64,000 nucleotides of DNA, from positions 212,164 through 276,163 of the forward strand of contig LOER01000046.1 in assembly GCA_001515945.1 (NCBI GenBank). The letters run 5' to 3'. Origin of the DNA: Desulfitibacter sp. BRH_c19. Its GTDB lineage: Bacteria; Bacillota; DSM-16504; Desulfitibacterales; Desulfitibacteraceae. Position numbers and translations under genes: made by a program. Under the pieces are notes generated by a model, which was not told the DNA's origin, did no database searches, and saw only the letters and a program-made list of their open reading frames with translations. Position 1 is the stretch's first letter. Each line of letters opens with the position of its first letter. Shown one piece after another: positions 54,844-63,214 of this stretch.

Positions 54844-55632
54844 TCAAGGGTGATTTGGTGAATTCTCCATAGGTATTCTTAATGAAAGGCATGTAAGTCC
54901 TCCATCCATTTTTTCAAACTCTGACATATCAACTTCAATAATTTCAAAGCCTGCACCTAAGAGAGCTTTTTTTGTCTTTTTAAAACCTTTCGGAATTATA
55001 AGATAACCATTTACCAATATACAGTTTGCTGAATAAGCCTCATCTTCATCTACCTTTATCATTTTAAAATCTTTGAATGCCACATTATCTATGAACTCGC
55101 CCGTAGCAATCAGCGTATTGTTTTCTACATAGACTACACCAGTTTTAAGATGAAGAATATGCTTTACTGGTACTGTTGAAGCAGTATAACCATATTTATT
55201 TAATATCCCAGTAAGTTGCTTTGCACCTTCTGAGTCTGTTCTTTTTGAAATTCCTATATAAAAATGATTATCAATCCGTAAAATATCCCCACCATCAAGA
55301 CATGCATCATCTGTTAAGTACTCTATGTTGTCGTAGAAAGCCCTTAAAGCTCCAATTACCTCTATTTCCTCTCCTTTTCTAGAATCTGCACCGGGTTTTG
55401 TAATTATGGCACATTTTTCTGTTACAATTGCAACATCCTCAACAAATGTTGAATCAGGATACCTGTCATCTGCTTCTAATATAATCACGCTACATCCACA
55501 TTTTTTAAACGCTTCAATATAATCTTCATGTTGTTTCTGTGCCAACTCGTAATTTGGCTTTCCCAAACCAGATGTTGTAATACCATCAGCAAAGTTTTGT
55601 GAGGGCCTTCTTACTATTATATTTTTTATCAT
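54844..55632 (-). CDS. dimethylarginine dimethylaminohydrolase-type amidinohydrolase
   Basis: 262 residues. The fold of the guanidino-modifying enzymes is seen from DSTFVEDVAIV (catalytic-pocket Asp/Glu), DACLDGGDILRI, ILHLKTGVVYVENN (catalytic His) and SANCILVNGYLIIP (catalytic Cys near 220). It hydrolyses dimethylarginine or arginine-like compounds to citrulline. The start at MIKNII is preferred since GGGAG is nine bases before it. It lies near rocB and an aminotransferase, so arginine catabolism is likely. Confidence 0.85.
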   Translation of the reverse strand: MIKNIIVRRPSQNFADGITTSGLGKPNYELAQKQHEDYIEAFKKCGCSVIILEADDRYPDSTFVEDVAIVTEKCAIITKPGADSRKGEEIEVIGALRAFYDNIEYLTDDACLDGGDILRIDNHFYIGISKRTDSEGAKQLTGILNKYGYTASTVPVKHILHLKTGVVYVENNTLIATGEFIDNVAFKDFKMIKVDEDEAYSANCILVNGYLIIPKGFKKTKKALLGAGFEIIEVDMSEFEKMDGGLTCLSLRIPMENSPNHP

Positions 55633-55821
55633 GCTTCGCATCTCCCTTTATTAAGTCGCATTATTATTTATAAATTCTAAATTTAATAACCATAATCTGT
55701 TTTATATTAACACTTTTGATTCCTCACTTCAATGCATAATGAACAAACTTCATTTTGTATATCATAAAACTACTTAAAGTCTTTCTTATATTCAATATTC
55801 TTTCAATAATTAGCAAGCAAA

Positions 55822-55847
55822 AACCTTGACATGGGGATGTCAAGGTT
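55822..55847. terminator. intrinsic terminator after the aminotransferase gene
   Basis: AACCTTGACAT, four bases, ATGTCAAGGTT is an 11-pair perfect stem, followed on the minus strand by TTTGC and on the plus strand by CTTGCGGTTTTA. Confidence 0.75.
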
Positions 55848-55873
55848 CTTGCGGTTTTATTACTATTTTATTA

Positions 55874-57019
55874 CTATTCAAGCAGTCCCTTTTGTAAAAC
55901 TCCCACACCTTTGCCAAGTTCGATATTAACACCCATTTTATACAAGGTTCTTTCTATTGCAGCCATAACAGCTACCAACTCATGGGTGTCTGTGTTTCCC
56001 ATATGGCCTAGTCTAAACATTTTGCCCTTATATGGTCCAAGTCCACCAGCAACAACTACTCCTTCTTTTAGCATAATATTCCTAAATTCTGCATCATCTA
56101 GACCCTTTGGATAAATTAGATTTGATAATGTAACTGCCCTGCAATCAGGTTCTGCTAATACTTTTAGCCCTATAGTTTCTAAGGCAGACTGCATAGCTTT
56201 TGCAACTTTTATATGTCTTGCATATCTATTTTCCAAGCCTTCTTCTTTAATTATTCTGATTGCTTCCTTCATTGCCCATACCAAGTTAACGGCAGGTGTA
56301 GCAAAATACAATGCAGGATTGTTCATAATTGGTAGCCATTTATCAAAGTCTGCATAAAATTCTGGTATTGTTCCTAAAACACCCCTTCTTTCCATGGCTT
56401 TCGGTCCAGCCCAAACAATAGCCAGCCCTGGTGGTACTCCAAATGCTTTCTGAGATCCAGTTAATAATACATCTATTCCCATCTTATCAACCGACTCTGG
56501 TATAGCTGCTGTTGCACAAACTCCGTCAACTATATATAAGGTCTCCTCGAATTTGGCAACTGCCTTACCAATCTCTTCGATGGGAGCGCAGACTCCTGTT
56601 GCTGTGTCAACGTGGGTGACAGTAAGTGCCTGGTATGTTTTTTCACTTAACTTCTTTTCAATTTCCGACACGGGTACTATTTTACCCCATTCACTAGATA
56701 ATACATCGACATGTATACCCTTTCTTTCACATAGGTCAATAAACCTGTCACCAAAGTAACCATGAGATATTATTAATACATTGTCACCCTTTTTGGTAGT
56801 GTTTGCAATTGCCATCTCCATGGCAATAGTTCCACTACCAGCTATAACAAAGACTTCACCTTCTGTACCCCACATTTCTTTAAGGTCAGCTATTACCTCT
56901 TTGTAATCCTTTACAAAGTCTGGATCACCAAAAGCCGCTGTTGGCCTTCCCATCTGTTTCTGAATAGAGTCTATGACCGGTGTTGGACCTGGTATCATTA
57001 CTAGTCTCCTATTCTCCAT
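55874..57019 (-). CDS. class V aminotransferase, alanine-glyoxylate / serine-pyruvate type
   Basis: 381 residues, PLP-dependent. MIPGPTPVIDSIQKQMGRP is the family N-terminus, GSGTIAMEMAIANT binds cofactor phosphate, YIVDGVCATAAIPE holds the PLP-ring Asp, and GSQKAFGVPPGLA contains the Schiff-base Lys near 194. It transfers amino groups between alanine or serine and glyoxylate. The rest of the upstream gap (57020-57300) shows nothing besides the repeat that follows it. Confidence 0.9.
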   Translation of the reverse strand: MENRRLVMIPGPTPVIDSIQKQMGRPTAAFGDPDFVKDYKEVIADLKEMWGTEGEVFVIAGSGTIAMEMAIANTTKKGDNVLIISHGYFGDRFIDLCERKGIHVDVLSSEWGKIVPVSEIEKKLSEKTYQALTVTHVDTATGVCAPIEEIGKAVAKFEETLYIVDGVCATAAIPESVDKMGIDVLLTGSQKAFGVPPGLAIVWAGPKAMERRGVLGTIPEFYADFDKWLPIMNNPALYFATPAVNLVWAMKEAIRIIKEEGLENRYARHIKVAKAMQSALETIGLKVLAEPDCRAVTLSNLIYPKGLDDAEFRNIMLKEGVVVAGGLGPYKGKMFRLGHMGNTDTHELVAVMAAIERTLYKMGVNIELGKGVGVLQKGLLE

Positions 57020-57303
57020 TCTCTCACTCCTCCTTTTTATAAATTAGCGTTCCTCCGCTTAGTCTTTAGAGTTATATATCTACCTCTTATATCCTATTCA
57101 TTCTTGTTAGATTTAATACTATCAGCCTTGGTGCTGTAATGTTACATACCTAAGTTTGTACCAACAAGCTTAATAGTTTTGCTGTTATAGTATGGATTTG
57201 ACAAAGACTTGCTTCTTACCTCTATTATAAAGAGTTTTTTTATCAGATATAGCAAAAAGTTAATTATATGGTAGATCATGCCGTTAATTCCACAAATATT
57301 TTA

Positions 57304-57405
57304 TATGGGTTAAGACCCCCACTTCTATAAGTGGGCTCTAAATCAGGTGGAATAGAGTCTCCATCTGATTCCCCAATGTTCAGCTTTGGTGAACGAGTTC
57401 ACTAT
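57304..57405 (-). repeat. structured dispersed repeat, copy B (IS200/IS605-end or omega-RNA-like)
   Basis: The reverse complement matches the 8350-8453 element over its whole length, with about 15 differences. The first hairpin here is ATCAG, TGGA, with TCCA, CTGAT, so paired bases changed together relative to copy A. The CCCACT/AGTGGG hairpin is unchanged. It joins the 3' end of a broken membrane-protein gene. Confidence 0.65.
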
Positions 57406-58150
57406 CGCTGGTTTTGCCAATACTATCTCAGTAAAATGCTCTGCTTCTTCCTTTTTAAGCTTGAGTACAGTTATAATTCCATAGACAGGCATCCCACCCA
57501 TAAGCCCTAATATATAGATAGAAGCTGCCAATGAAGCCTTCTCTATTACCAAGCTTTGCCATCATTTCTGCCCAAGCACTCATACTTACTAACATTTCAC
57601 TTATACTGTCAGATATATTGGGTGTAATTATGCCAATTGCACCGCCAATAAAGGCCATACCTAGAGCCCAAGCTAAGATGGTCCCTTTATTATGCTAGTA
57701 TCATAGGTATAGCAGATATTATAATAAAAACGGCTAGAAGCCAAAAGTTATTATCCCCAAATGGTATGGTAATGCGAAACCATGATTGGGGAACAAGCCA
57801 TGCCCAACCAGTACTGCCCCCACCTACATTATTCACAACCATAGGAATAAAAGTTGCTACTAACACAGCAAAGACAATGCCCCTTGCCCCTCCTCCATGC
57901 TCCTAAAGTTGGCCACTTAGTCCACCAATCCCTGATAATAGCCATCCTGAAGCTACAACCGGCAGTTCTGAAATATGAAAAATATAGTGGGCATAAGAGA
58001 AAGGTGAAATGCTATTAGCAGGAATATGCAAGTTAATATCGAATAACACGTAGAAATAGTTCGAGCTATTGTACCTTTCATTATTATGATTATAAGCAGA
58101 AATAACCCGCACAAACGTAATGCTTTATACTCATTCCGTTTCAAACGAAT
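57405..58150 (-). pseudogene. multi-pass membrane transporter gene, degraded
   Basis: In successive frames of the minus strand I read ASGWLLSGIGGLSGQL, ARGIVFAVLVATFIPMVVNN, STGWAWLVPQSWFRITIPFG, NFWLLAVFIIISAIPMI, then in another frame GTILAWALGMAFIGGAIGII and SISEMLVSMSAWAEMMAKLG, then ASIYILGLMGGMPVYGIITV and LKLKKEEAEHFTEIV. At least three frameshifts and several stops break what was one protein with seven or more helices. It sits divergently beside rocB, so an amino-acid transporter is a reasonable guess; I cannot name the family. Confidence 0.6.
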
Positions 58151-58177
58151 ATAAGTAATTTACAGAAAGGAGTCATT

Positions 58178-59818
58178 ATGTTTGAAGAGAAGATTCGTCC
58201 ATTATTTCTTCGCCTTTTGGCAACACAAAGTGATACCAATACTTTAAGGGAAACCTATATTGAGGAGCAGATTCTACACTGGATTAAGGAACAACCCTAT
58301 TTCTATGAAAATAGTGATCTCTGTGGCACTTATCCCATTGATAATGACCCTCATCAGAGAAGTGTTGTTTGGTCATTAGTAAATGGAAAAGGTAATAAGA
58401 CTATCGTCATGATTCATCATCACGACGCTATAGATATTGAAGAATATGGAACGTTAAAATCTATTGCCCTAAGACCTGATGAATTAGAAGTGGCATTTAA
58501 GAAGCGTCACCTCCCCCTGCAAGCGAGGAAAGATCTTGACTCTGGAGAATGGACTTTTGGTCGCGGTACTGCAGATATGAAGTCTGGTGCTGCAATTCAG
58601 CTGGTCTTAAGTGCTCATTTTTCAGAAGAAAAAGACTTTTCCGGTAATATTCTTTTGCTTAGTGTGCCGGATGAAGAAACCCTATCAAGAGGTATGCTTA
58701 GTGCAATTCCTTTAATGACATCTTTAAGAGAAAAATATCAATTAGAGTATATTCTAACAATTAATAGTGAACCTTATTTTAATCATACTAAAGGCAAGGC
58801 CATATTTTATGAAGGTTCTGTTGGGAAGATTATGCCTGTACTTTATGTAAAAGGCGTTAAGAGTCATATTGGAGAACCATTTAATGGCTTTAATCCATCC
58901 TTAGTACTTGCAGATTTACAGAGAAAAACTGAACTCAATGTACAGCTTTGTGATGTGCATGATCATGAAGCCACCCCACCCCCAGTTTGGGTTAATCTCA
59001 AAGATCGAAAAAAAGCCTATGACGCCTCCATTCCAGAGGCCGCTACAGGTTATTTCAACTGGTTGACCTTTACCAGGTCTCCTAAGAAAATTATGGATAC
59101 ATTGGTTTCTCTATCTAAAAGAACCTCAAGAGATACCTTAATTCACTTTCAAGATGCTTATGAAAATTATTGTAATTTAATTGGAGAAGAACCAGAGGAA
59201 ATATCCTTTACTCCTAAAGTCTATACTTTTGAGATGATTTATAATCTGGCGATGGATAACAACAAAGTACTCTTTGAAGAAGCCTATAGTGCTTTTCAAG
59301 AGGAAATGGTGGAAATATTACATGAAAATATAATTAACCTTCCAGAAGCAACTACACGTCTCATTGAATTTATTATTGAGTGGATTAATTTAGAAGGTCC
59401 GTCGATTATTGTAGCGCTATCTGGTCCATACTATCCACATATCAATAACGAGTTTATTGATCAGAAGATACCCTTTTCCTTTGAAAAAACCATCAACAGG
59501 ATTGCATGGGAGAAATATAAATTAACATATGAATCCCAAGGTTTTTTTATGGGCATCTCTGATTTATCCTATGCTTCTTGGGCGGGTAAAGAAGAAGATA
59601 TTAAATCAATAAAAGTCAATAGTCCTGGCTGGGATGTCATCTATCATATTCCATTTAAAGAACTCTCTAGCTTGAAAATGCCAGTCATTAACATTGGTCC
59701 ATGGGGCAAAGATCTGCATAAAGTAACTGAAAGAGTCTTAACAAAGGATGTCTATGAAAGAATCCCAACCATCATTCATGATTTAATACTTGAATATCTT
59801 TCAGCAGCTGAACAGTAG
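58178..59818 (+). CDS. rocB: arginine utilisation protein RocB-like M20 peptidase
   Basis: 546 residues. The M20-type metal site is visible: HHHDAIDIEEYG near 86-97, FGRGTADMKSGAAIQL near 127-142 (Asp ligand), SVPDEETLSRGM near 168-179 and GVKSHIGEPFNGF near 230. RocB belongs to arginine/ornithine catabolic clusters of Bacillus and Clostridia; its exact reaction is not settled. GAAAGGAGTCATT precedes the ATG. It is divergent from the degraded transporter. Confidence 0.88.
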   Translation: MFEEKIRPLFLRLLATQSDTNTLRETYIEEQILHWIKEQPYFYENSDLCGTYPIDNDPHQRSVVWSLVNGKGNKTIVMIHHHDAIDIEEYGTLKSIALRPDELEVAFKKRHLPLQARKDLDSGEWTFGRGTADMKSGAAIQLVLSAHFSEEKDFSGNILLLSVPDEETLSRGMLSAIPLMTSLREKYQLEYILTINSEPYFNHTKGKAIFYEGSVGKIMPVLYVKGVKSHIGEPFNGFNPSLVLADLQRKTELNVQLCDVHDHEATPPPVWVNLKDRKKAYDASIPEAATGYFNWLTFTRSPKKIMDTLVSLSKRTSRDTLIHFQDAYENYCNLIGEEPEEISFTPKVYTFEMIYNLAMDNNKVLFEEAYSAFQEEMVEILHENIINLPEATTRLIEFIIEWINLEGPSIIVALSGPYYPHINNEFIDQKIPFSFEKTINRIAWEKYKLTYESQGFFMGISDLSYASWAGKEEDIKSIKVNSPGWDVIYHIPFKELSSLKMPVINIGPWGKDLHKVTERVLTKDVYERIPTIIHDLILEYLSAAEQ

Positions 59819-60065
59819 TGACTCAGGAATAAAATTAGTCTAAATAATCAGGGTTTTTTATCCGAGTGACTACCGCCACTAAGCCTCCTAAAGTTAACTC
59901 CACCTAAGTTCAAGAATCCTGTTTATCAATCTCAGAAGAAAAGAGTCAATGTTTCTTCCAAGCTTTAAACTCTGCAATGATAAATTACCAGTAAACAGAA
60001 TTAGCTCCATCTTAATATTTGAAAGATCCTCTATCCTCCATTTAGGGGTATACAATTTCTAAGCC

Positions 60066-60590
60066 TTAGTTACTGCTACTACATACCTTTCCAAAAACAT
60101 TGGAGACTTCTTTGATGGTCATGGTGGGATTATTACAATCAACACTATCCAATACTTTTTTAATATGGCCAATATCTTTTCTTTTGGCCGTAATTTCAAT
60201 AACATATCTCTTGTTCCCATTGATTCCGTAAGTAACCATGGTATTTACCGAGAAACCGGCTTTTCTCAACTGATCCGAGATAGTAATCATCCTATCCTTA
60301 TCACTCACCGTGATATCAGCCTCGATCATTCCGATTGCAATCTTTTCTTCGACTGCTCCCCCAACTAGGACTCCAAGCATCTTTCCTACCGCAAAAGCTA
60401 ATATATATAAATATTCGCCATCTGAAGTCACTTTGGTAATTACTGTCGCAAAGATAATCGCATCTATAAAAACTATGACATAAACAGGTCTAAAATATTT
60501 TTTCGCTGTAAAAATAGTCTTTAACGTTCCTATGGCATTACTTATAGTCATAACTAAGACAACTAAAAATAGTTCTAAAAACATATTCAT
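60066..60590 (-). CDS. UPF0316 membrane protein with DUF2179 domain
   Basis: 174 residues. Three hydrophobic segments (about 4-22, 35-52, 60-80) are followed by a cytoplasmic DUF2179 domain (about 100-165, TVSDKDRMITISDQLRKAGFSVNT and RYVIEITAKRKDIGHIKKVLDSVD). The family length (170-180) fits. DUF2179 domains may bind nucleotides; function unknown. GGAGGTGTTAAGAA precedes the ATG. Confidence 0.85.
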   Translation of the reverse strand: MNMFLELFLVVLVMTISNAIGTLKTIFTAKKYFRPVYVIVFIDAIIFATVITKVTSDGEYLYILAFAVGKMLGVLVGGAVEEKIAIGMIEADITVSDKDRMITISDQLRKAGFSVNTMVTYGINGNKRYVIEITAKRKDIGHIKKVLDSVDCNNPTMTIKEVSNVFGKVCSSSN

Positions 60591-60662
60591 TTCTTAACAC
60601 CTCCTTTCAAAGCGTTTATTAATTCTTGTAATTTCAGCATATGTATTTCGCTACTTCCACAT

Positions 60663-60696
60663 AAAAAAGCCCCTCTTGTCGATTAGAAGAGGAGCT
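60663..60696 (-). terminator. intrinsic terminator of the VOC-protein gene
   Basis: On the minus strand AGCTCCTCTT and AAGAGGGGCT pair with one mismatch and are followed by TTTTTT, 100 bases after the stop at 60797. Confidence 0.75.
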
Positions 60697-60796
60697 ACTT
60701 TTTGTTAACCTACTTCTTTTTTATATCTACACTTTGCCGTAAACCACGTTATAGCATACATCTACATAATAGTACATTCAAATTTTAAAATGCTTC

Positions 60797-61159
60797 TTAA
60801 ATATTTTCTACAAATTGTATTTTTACTCCGTTGGGATCAATCACAAAGAAGAACTTAACATGTGGATTTGGTTGAAATGGCCCGCTATGAATACTTATGC
60901 CTTTTTCTTGAACAAATGCCATCATTTCTTTAACTGATTTTACTTCAAAACCTAGTGAAATATCTTGTCCAATATTAACTTCTTTATTGGCCTCATTGCA
61001 AATTAACTCGACCTTCGTTTCTCCGTCCCCTAAAAACGCAATCTCAACTCCTGGCCCAGCCTCAAATTTTCTATCCACTACAAGACCTACTATTTCTCGA
61101 TAGAACTTTAAGGAATCCTCCATATTTTTAACCGCTATTGTAACCCAACAAAATTTCAT
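60797..61159 (-). CDS. VOC-superfamily (glyoxalase/bleomycin-resistance fold) protein
   Basis: 120 residues in the beta-alpha-beta-beta-beta repeat pattern. The first metal-ligand position is CWVTIAVKNMEDSLKFYREIVGL and the last is FVIDPNGVKIQFVENI, the usual closing motif. It may be a dioxygenase, isomerase or resistance protein; not assignable. TAGGGAGGAAGAATGCC precedes the ATG. Confidence 0.85.
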   Translation of the reverse strand: MKFCWVTIAVKNMEDSLKFYREIVGLVVDRKFEAGPGVEIAFLGDGETKVELICNEANKEVNIGQDISLGFEVKSVKEMMAFVQEKGISIHSGPFQPNPHVKFFFVIDPNGVKIQFVENI

Positions 61160-61261
61160 GGCATTCTTCCTCCCTAAATATAATTTTATTCATATTCATA
61201 ATTAATTCGAGTTATTGTCCTATTTCCCTTCTTCTAAGTCGTTTAACCTTGTTGAAAGGTA

Positions 61262-61546
61262 TTGGAGATTAGTTCAGATGCGCAAGGAGCAGAAATTAAT
61301 CTAGGTATAAAAGTTGGAGATGATGCAGAACGGGTATTTGATACTTATCGAGCAAAATATACTGAACCAGAAAGCGGCCATGGTTATGGCGAATTAGTTG
61401 GTGTATTTAAAATTGAAGAAGGAGCGGCCATAATCTTTGATTTTAATATGGAAGATGGTATTGTTAATCCTGAAAAAGTTAATTCAAATGACATATTGGA
61501 AAGAATTATCCTTACCTATCCACCTCATATTGAAGAGGACTTTTAA
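61262..61546 (+). CDS. hypothetical protein or C-terminal fragment of a lost gene, 94 aa
   Basis: Starts at TTG with AAAGGTA just before. The sequence GIKVGDDAERVFDTYRAKY and GVFKIEEGAAIIFDFNMEDG resembles the C-terminal repeat of secreted proteins in which a cell-envelope domain ends with an ERIILTYPP-type strand. There is no signal peptide, so it may be the tail of a longer gene lost at its 5' end. A terminator follows. Confidence 0.4.
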   Translation: MEISSDAQGAEINLGIKVGDDAERVFDTYRAKYTEPESGHGYGELVGVFKIEEGAAIIFDFNMEDGIVNPEKVNSNDILERIILTYPPHIEEDF

Positions 61547-61576
61547 AAAAAACTTGTTTGCAGCATTGATGACACC

Positions 61577-61606
61577 AAAAAGCTCGCCTTTGGCGAGCTT
61601 TTTTTG
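61577..61606. terminator. strong bidirectional intrinsic terminator
   Basis: AAAAAGCTCGCC and GGCGAGCTTTTT form a perfect stem with a short loop, with A and T runs on both sides. Confidence 0.9.
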
Positions 61607-61659
61607 TACTATCAGCAAGTATAAGTTCAAACAAGGTAGATAGTATTCACAAAGACTAA

Positions 61660-61694
61660 GGCTTGCGCCTGCGTCTAAGGACTTGGCGCAAGCC
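61660..61694. terminator. GC-rich hairpin after rsgA
   Basis: GGCTTGCGCC and GGCGCAAGCC form a perfect 10-pair stem with a 15-base loop, followed on the plus strand by AAGTTTTGTTTT. It lies between the stop of rsgA and the bidirectional terminator. Confidence 0.6.
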
Positions 61695-61746
61695 AAGTTT
61701 TGTTTTATTGCGCCCATAACAAACGGTAACAGTTTATCAAGACGAG

Positions 61747-62826
61747 CTATCGTATTCTATTTTTGCCTTTTATAAACTTTCGTGCATTTTTCATTCCGCC
61801 CACTTCCCTGAACATTGCGGTAATCTTTTCAGTTTCAATCTGTTTGGAATTTAATCCCTCATACTTAGCTTCCTTTTTTAGCTTTAAATAGCTTGTAAGC
61901 CTATCTTCAGACAGAACGCCATCGTCTATAGCCTTTTGTACCGCACAGTTTGGCTCACTAGAATGAGTACAATTATGGAATTTACATCTTGTTGATAGTT
62001 CATCAATATCAGCAAAGGTTTTTGATAGATCAGCACTATCAATCCCAATTTCTCTCATCCCCGGAGTATCAATAACTACGCCTCCACTCGGAAGTAGAAT
62101 AATCTCTCTCCTGGTAGTAGTATGCCTACCTTTATCATCATTTCTGATTTCTTTGGTTTCAAGAGCATTTTCGCCAATTAGCCTATTAATTAAGGTTGAT
62201 TTTCCAACACCTGACGATCCTATGAATGCAATAGTTTTGCCACTACCAAGATAGTTCTTGACAGATAAGTATCCATCCTCACTCATACTTGAAGTAACAA
62301 GAACATCAACCCCACAAGCAACAGTTTCAAGCTCTGACAGCTTTTGATCGAGATCATTGCATAGGTCAGCCTTAGTGAGCACAATAACTGGAACTGCACC
62401 ACTATCCCATGCAATTCCAAGGTAGCGTTCTACTCTACGAAGCTTAAAATCATTGTTAAGCGACATACAGATAAAAACCGTATCAATATTCGCAGCTACA
62501 ATCTGTTCATCATTTGATGTTCCTGCAGCTTTTCTAATAAAGGCGCTTTTCCTAGTCAGGACGTGATGAATAATTGCATTTCCGCTAGCATCTTCATTTC
62601 GATCAAGCATAACAAAATCACCCACCGCAGGGTAATCAGACAAAGTTCTTACATCAAAACGAAATTTCCCAGAAATCTCTGCTCTTAGCTCACCATTTTC
62701 GGTGGCAACCTTGTATAAATCTTTGTACTGGGAAATTACTCGCCCAATATAAAGATCTCCGTATAAAGTAGACTCATTAACAAACCTTTGACTGAGCCCT
62801 AAATTTTTAATGTCTATTTTGCTCAA
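61747..62826 (-). CDS. rsgA: ribosome small-subunit-dependent GTPase RsgA
   Basis: 359 residues: N-terminal OB-fold (about 25-100), then a circularly permuted GTPase with motifs in the order LTKADLC (G4), TSSM (G5), FIGSSGVGKST (G1), DTPGMREIG (G3), and a C-terminal zinc finger CKFHNCTHSSEPNCAV near 285-300. It assists 30S maturation. TTG start after TTTAGGAGGAATAAAAA. A small upstream ORF and hairpin lie in the leader. Confidence 0.95.
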   Translation of the reverse strand: MSKIDIKNLGLSQRFVNESTLYGDLYIGRVISQYKDLYKVATENGELRAEISGKFRFDVRTLSDYPAVGDFVMLDRNEDASGNAIIHHVLTRKSAFIRKAAGTSNDEQIVAANIDTVFICMSLNNDFKLRRVERYLGIAWDSGAVPVIVLTKADLCNDLDQKLSELETVACGVDVLVTSSMSEDGYLSVKNYLGSGKTIAFIGSSGVGKSTLINRLIGENALETKEIRNDDKGRHTTTRREIILLPSGGVVIDTPGMREIGIDSADLSKTFADIDELSTRCKFHNCTHSSEPNCAVQKAIDDGVLSEDRLTSYLKLKKEAKYEGLNSKQIETEKITAMFREVGGMKNARKFIKGKNRIR

Positions 62827-62861
62827 TTTTTATTCCTCCTAAAGGTTTAATTGTAACTTTT

Positions 62862-62900
62862 GGGAGGTTTATACACCGAATTATTTTGTATCTACCTCCC
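62862..62900 (-). promoter_or_regulatory. leader hairpin upstream of rsgA
   Basis: On the minus strand GGGAGGT and ACCTCCC are inverted ends; inside, ATACA pairs with TGTAT after a two-by-two internal loop. It lies about 35 bases before the rsgA TTG and overlaps the end of an 18-codon ORF. No T-run follows, so control of translation or RNA stability is more likely than termination. Confidence 0.45.
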
Positions 62901-62937
62901 GATTTGCTACAATCTCTAACGTACTGTTTTTAGACAT
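62881..62937 (-). CDS. 18-codon upstream ORF, possible leader peptide of rsgA
   Basis: ATG with AAGGAG nine bases before it encodes SKNSTLEIVANREVDTK after the initiator and stops at TAA. Its last codons form the left arm of the leader hairpin, so translation would open the hairpin. It could also be a truncated gene start. Confidence 0.4.
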   Translation of the reverse strand: MSKNSTLEIVANREVDTK

Positions 62938-63214
62938 AAAATAACAACTCCTTCGTTAATGCTTATTTAAATATTAATTAAATTTTAAACAAATAAATTA
63001 TATCATAAAAATACTTTACTGTATGTCTAAGTTACTACTGATATAATGAACCACTCTATATTTGATTTTTTCAATCTAGAGCTTTTTGCCCTTAGGATGT
63101 TAATACCATTTCTTTTGGGTTCCATTGGAAACTACTGTCTTTCTTATAGCGATGACCTTGTATTAATAACAATACCATTCTTTGGCATTTGATACTACAA
63201 TTAGTGAGTAAAAA

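Noticed and set aside
59817..59871. Imperfect inverted repeat after rocB
   Set aside because: GTGACTC and GAGTGAC-type ends pair with several mismatches; too weak to call a terminator or repeat.
61484..61717. 77-residue minus-strand frame downstream of rsgA
   Set aside because: It spans two hairpins and a bidirectional terminator and is antisense to another short gene.
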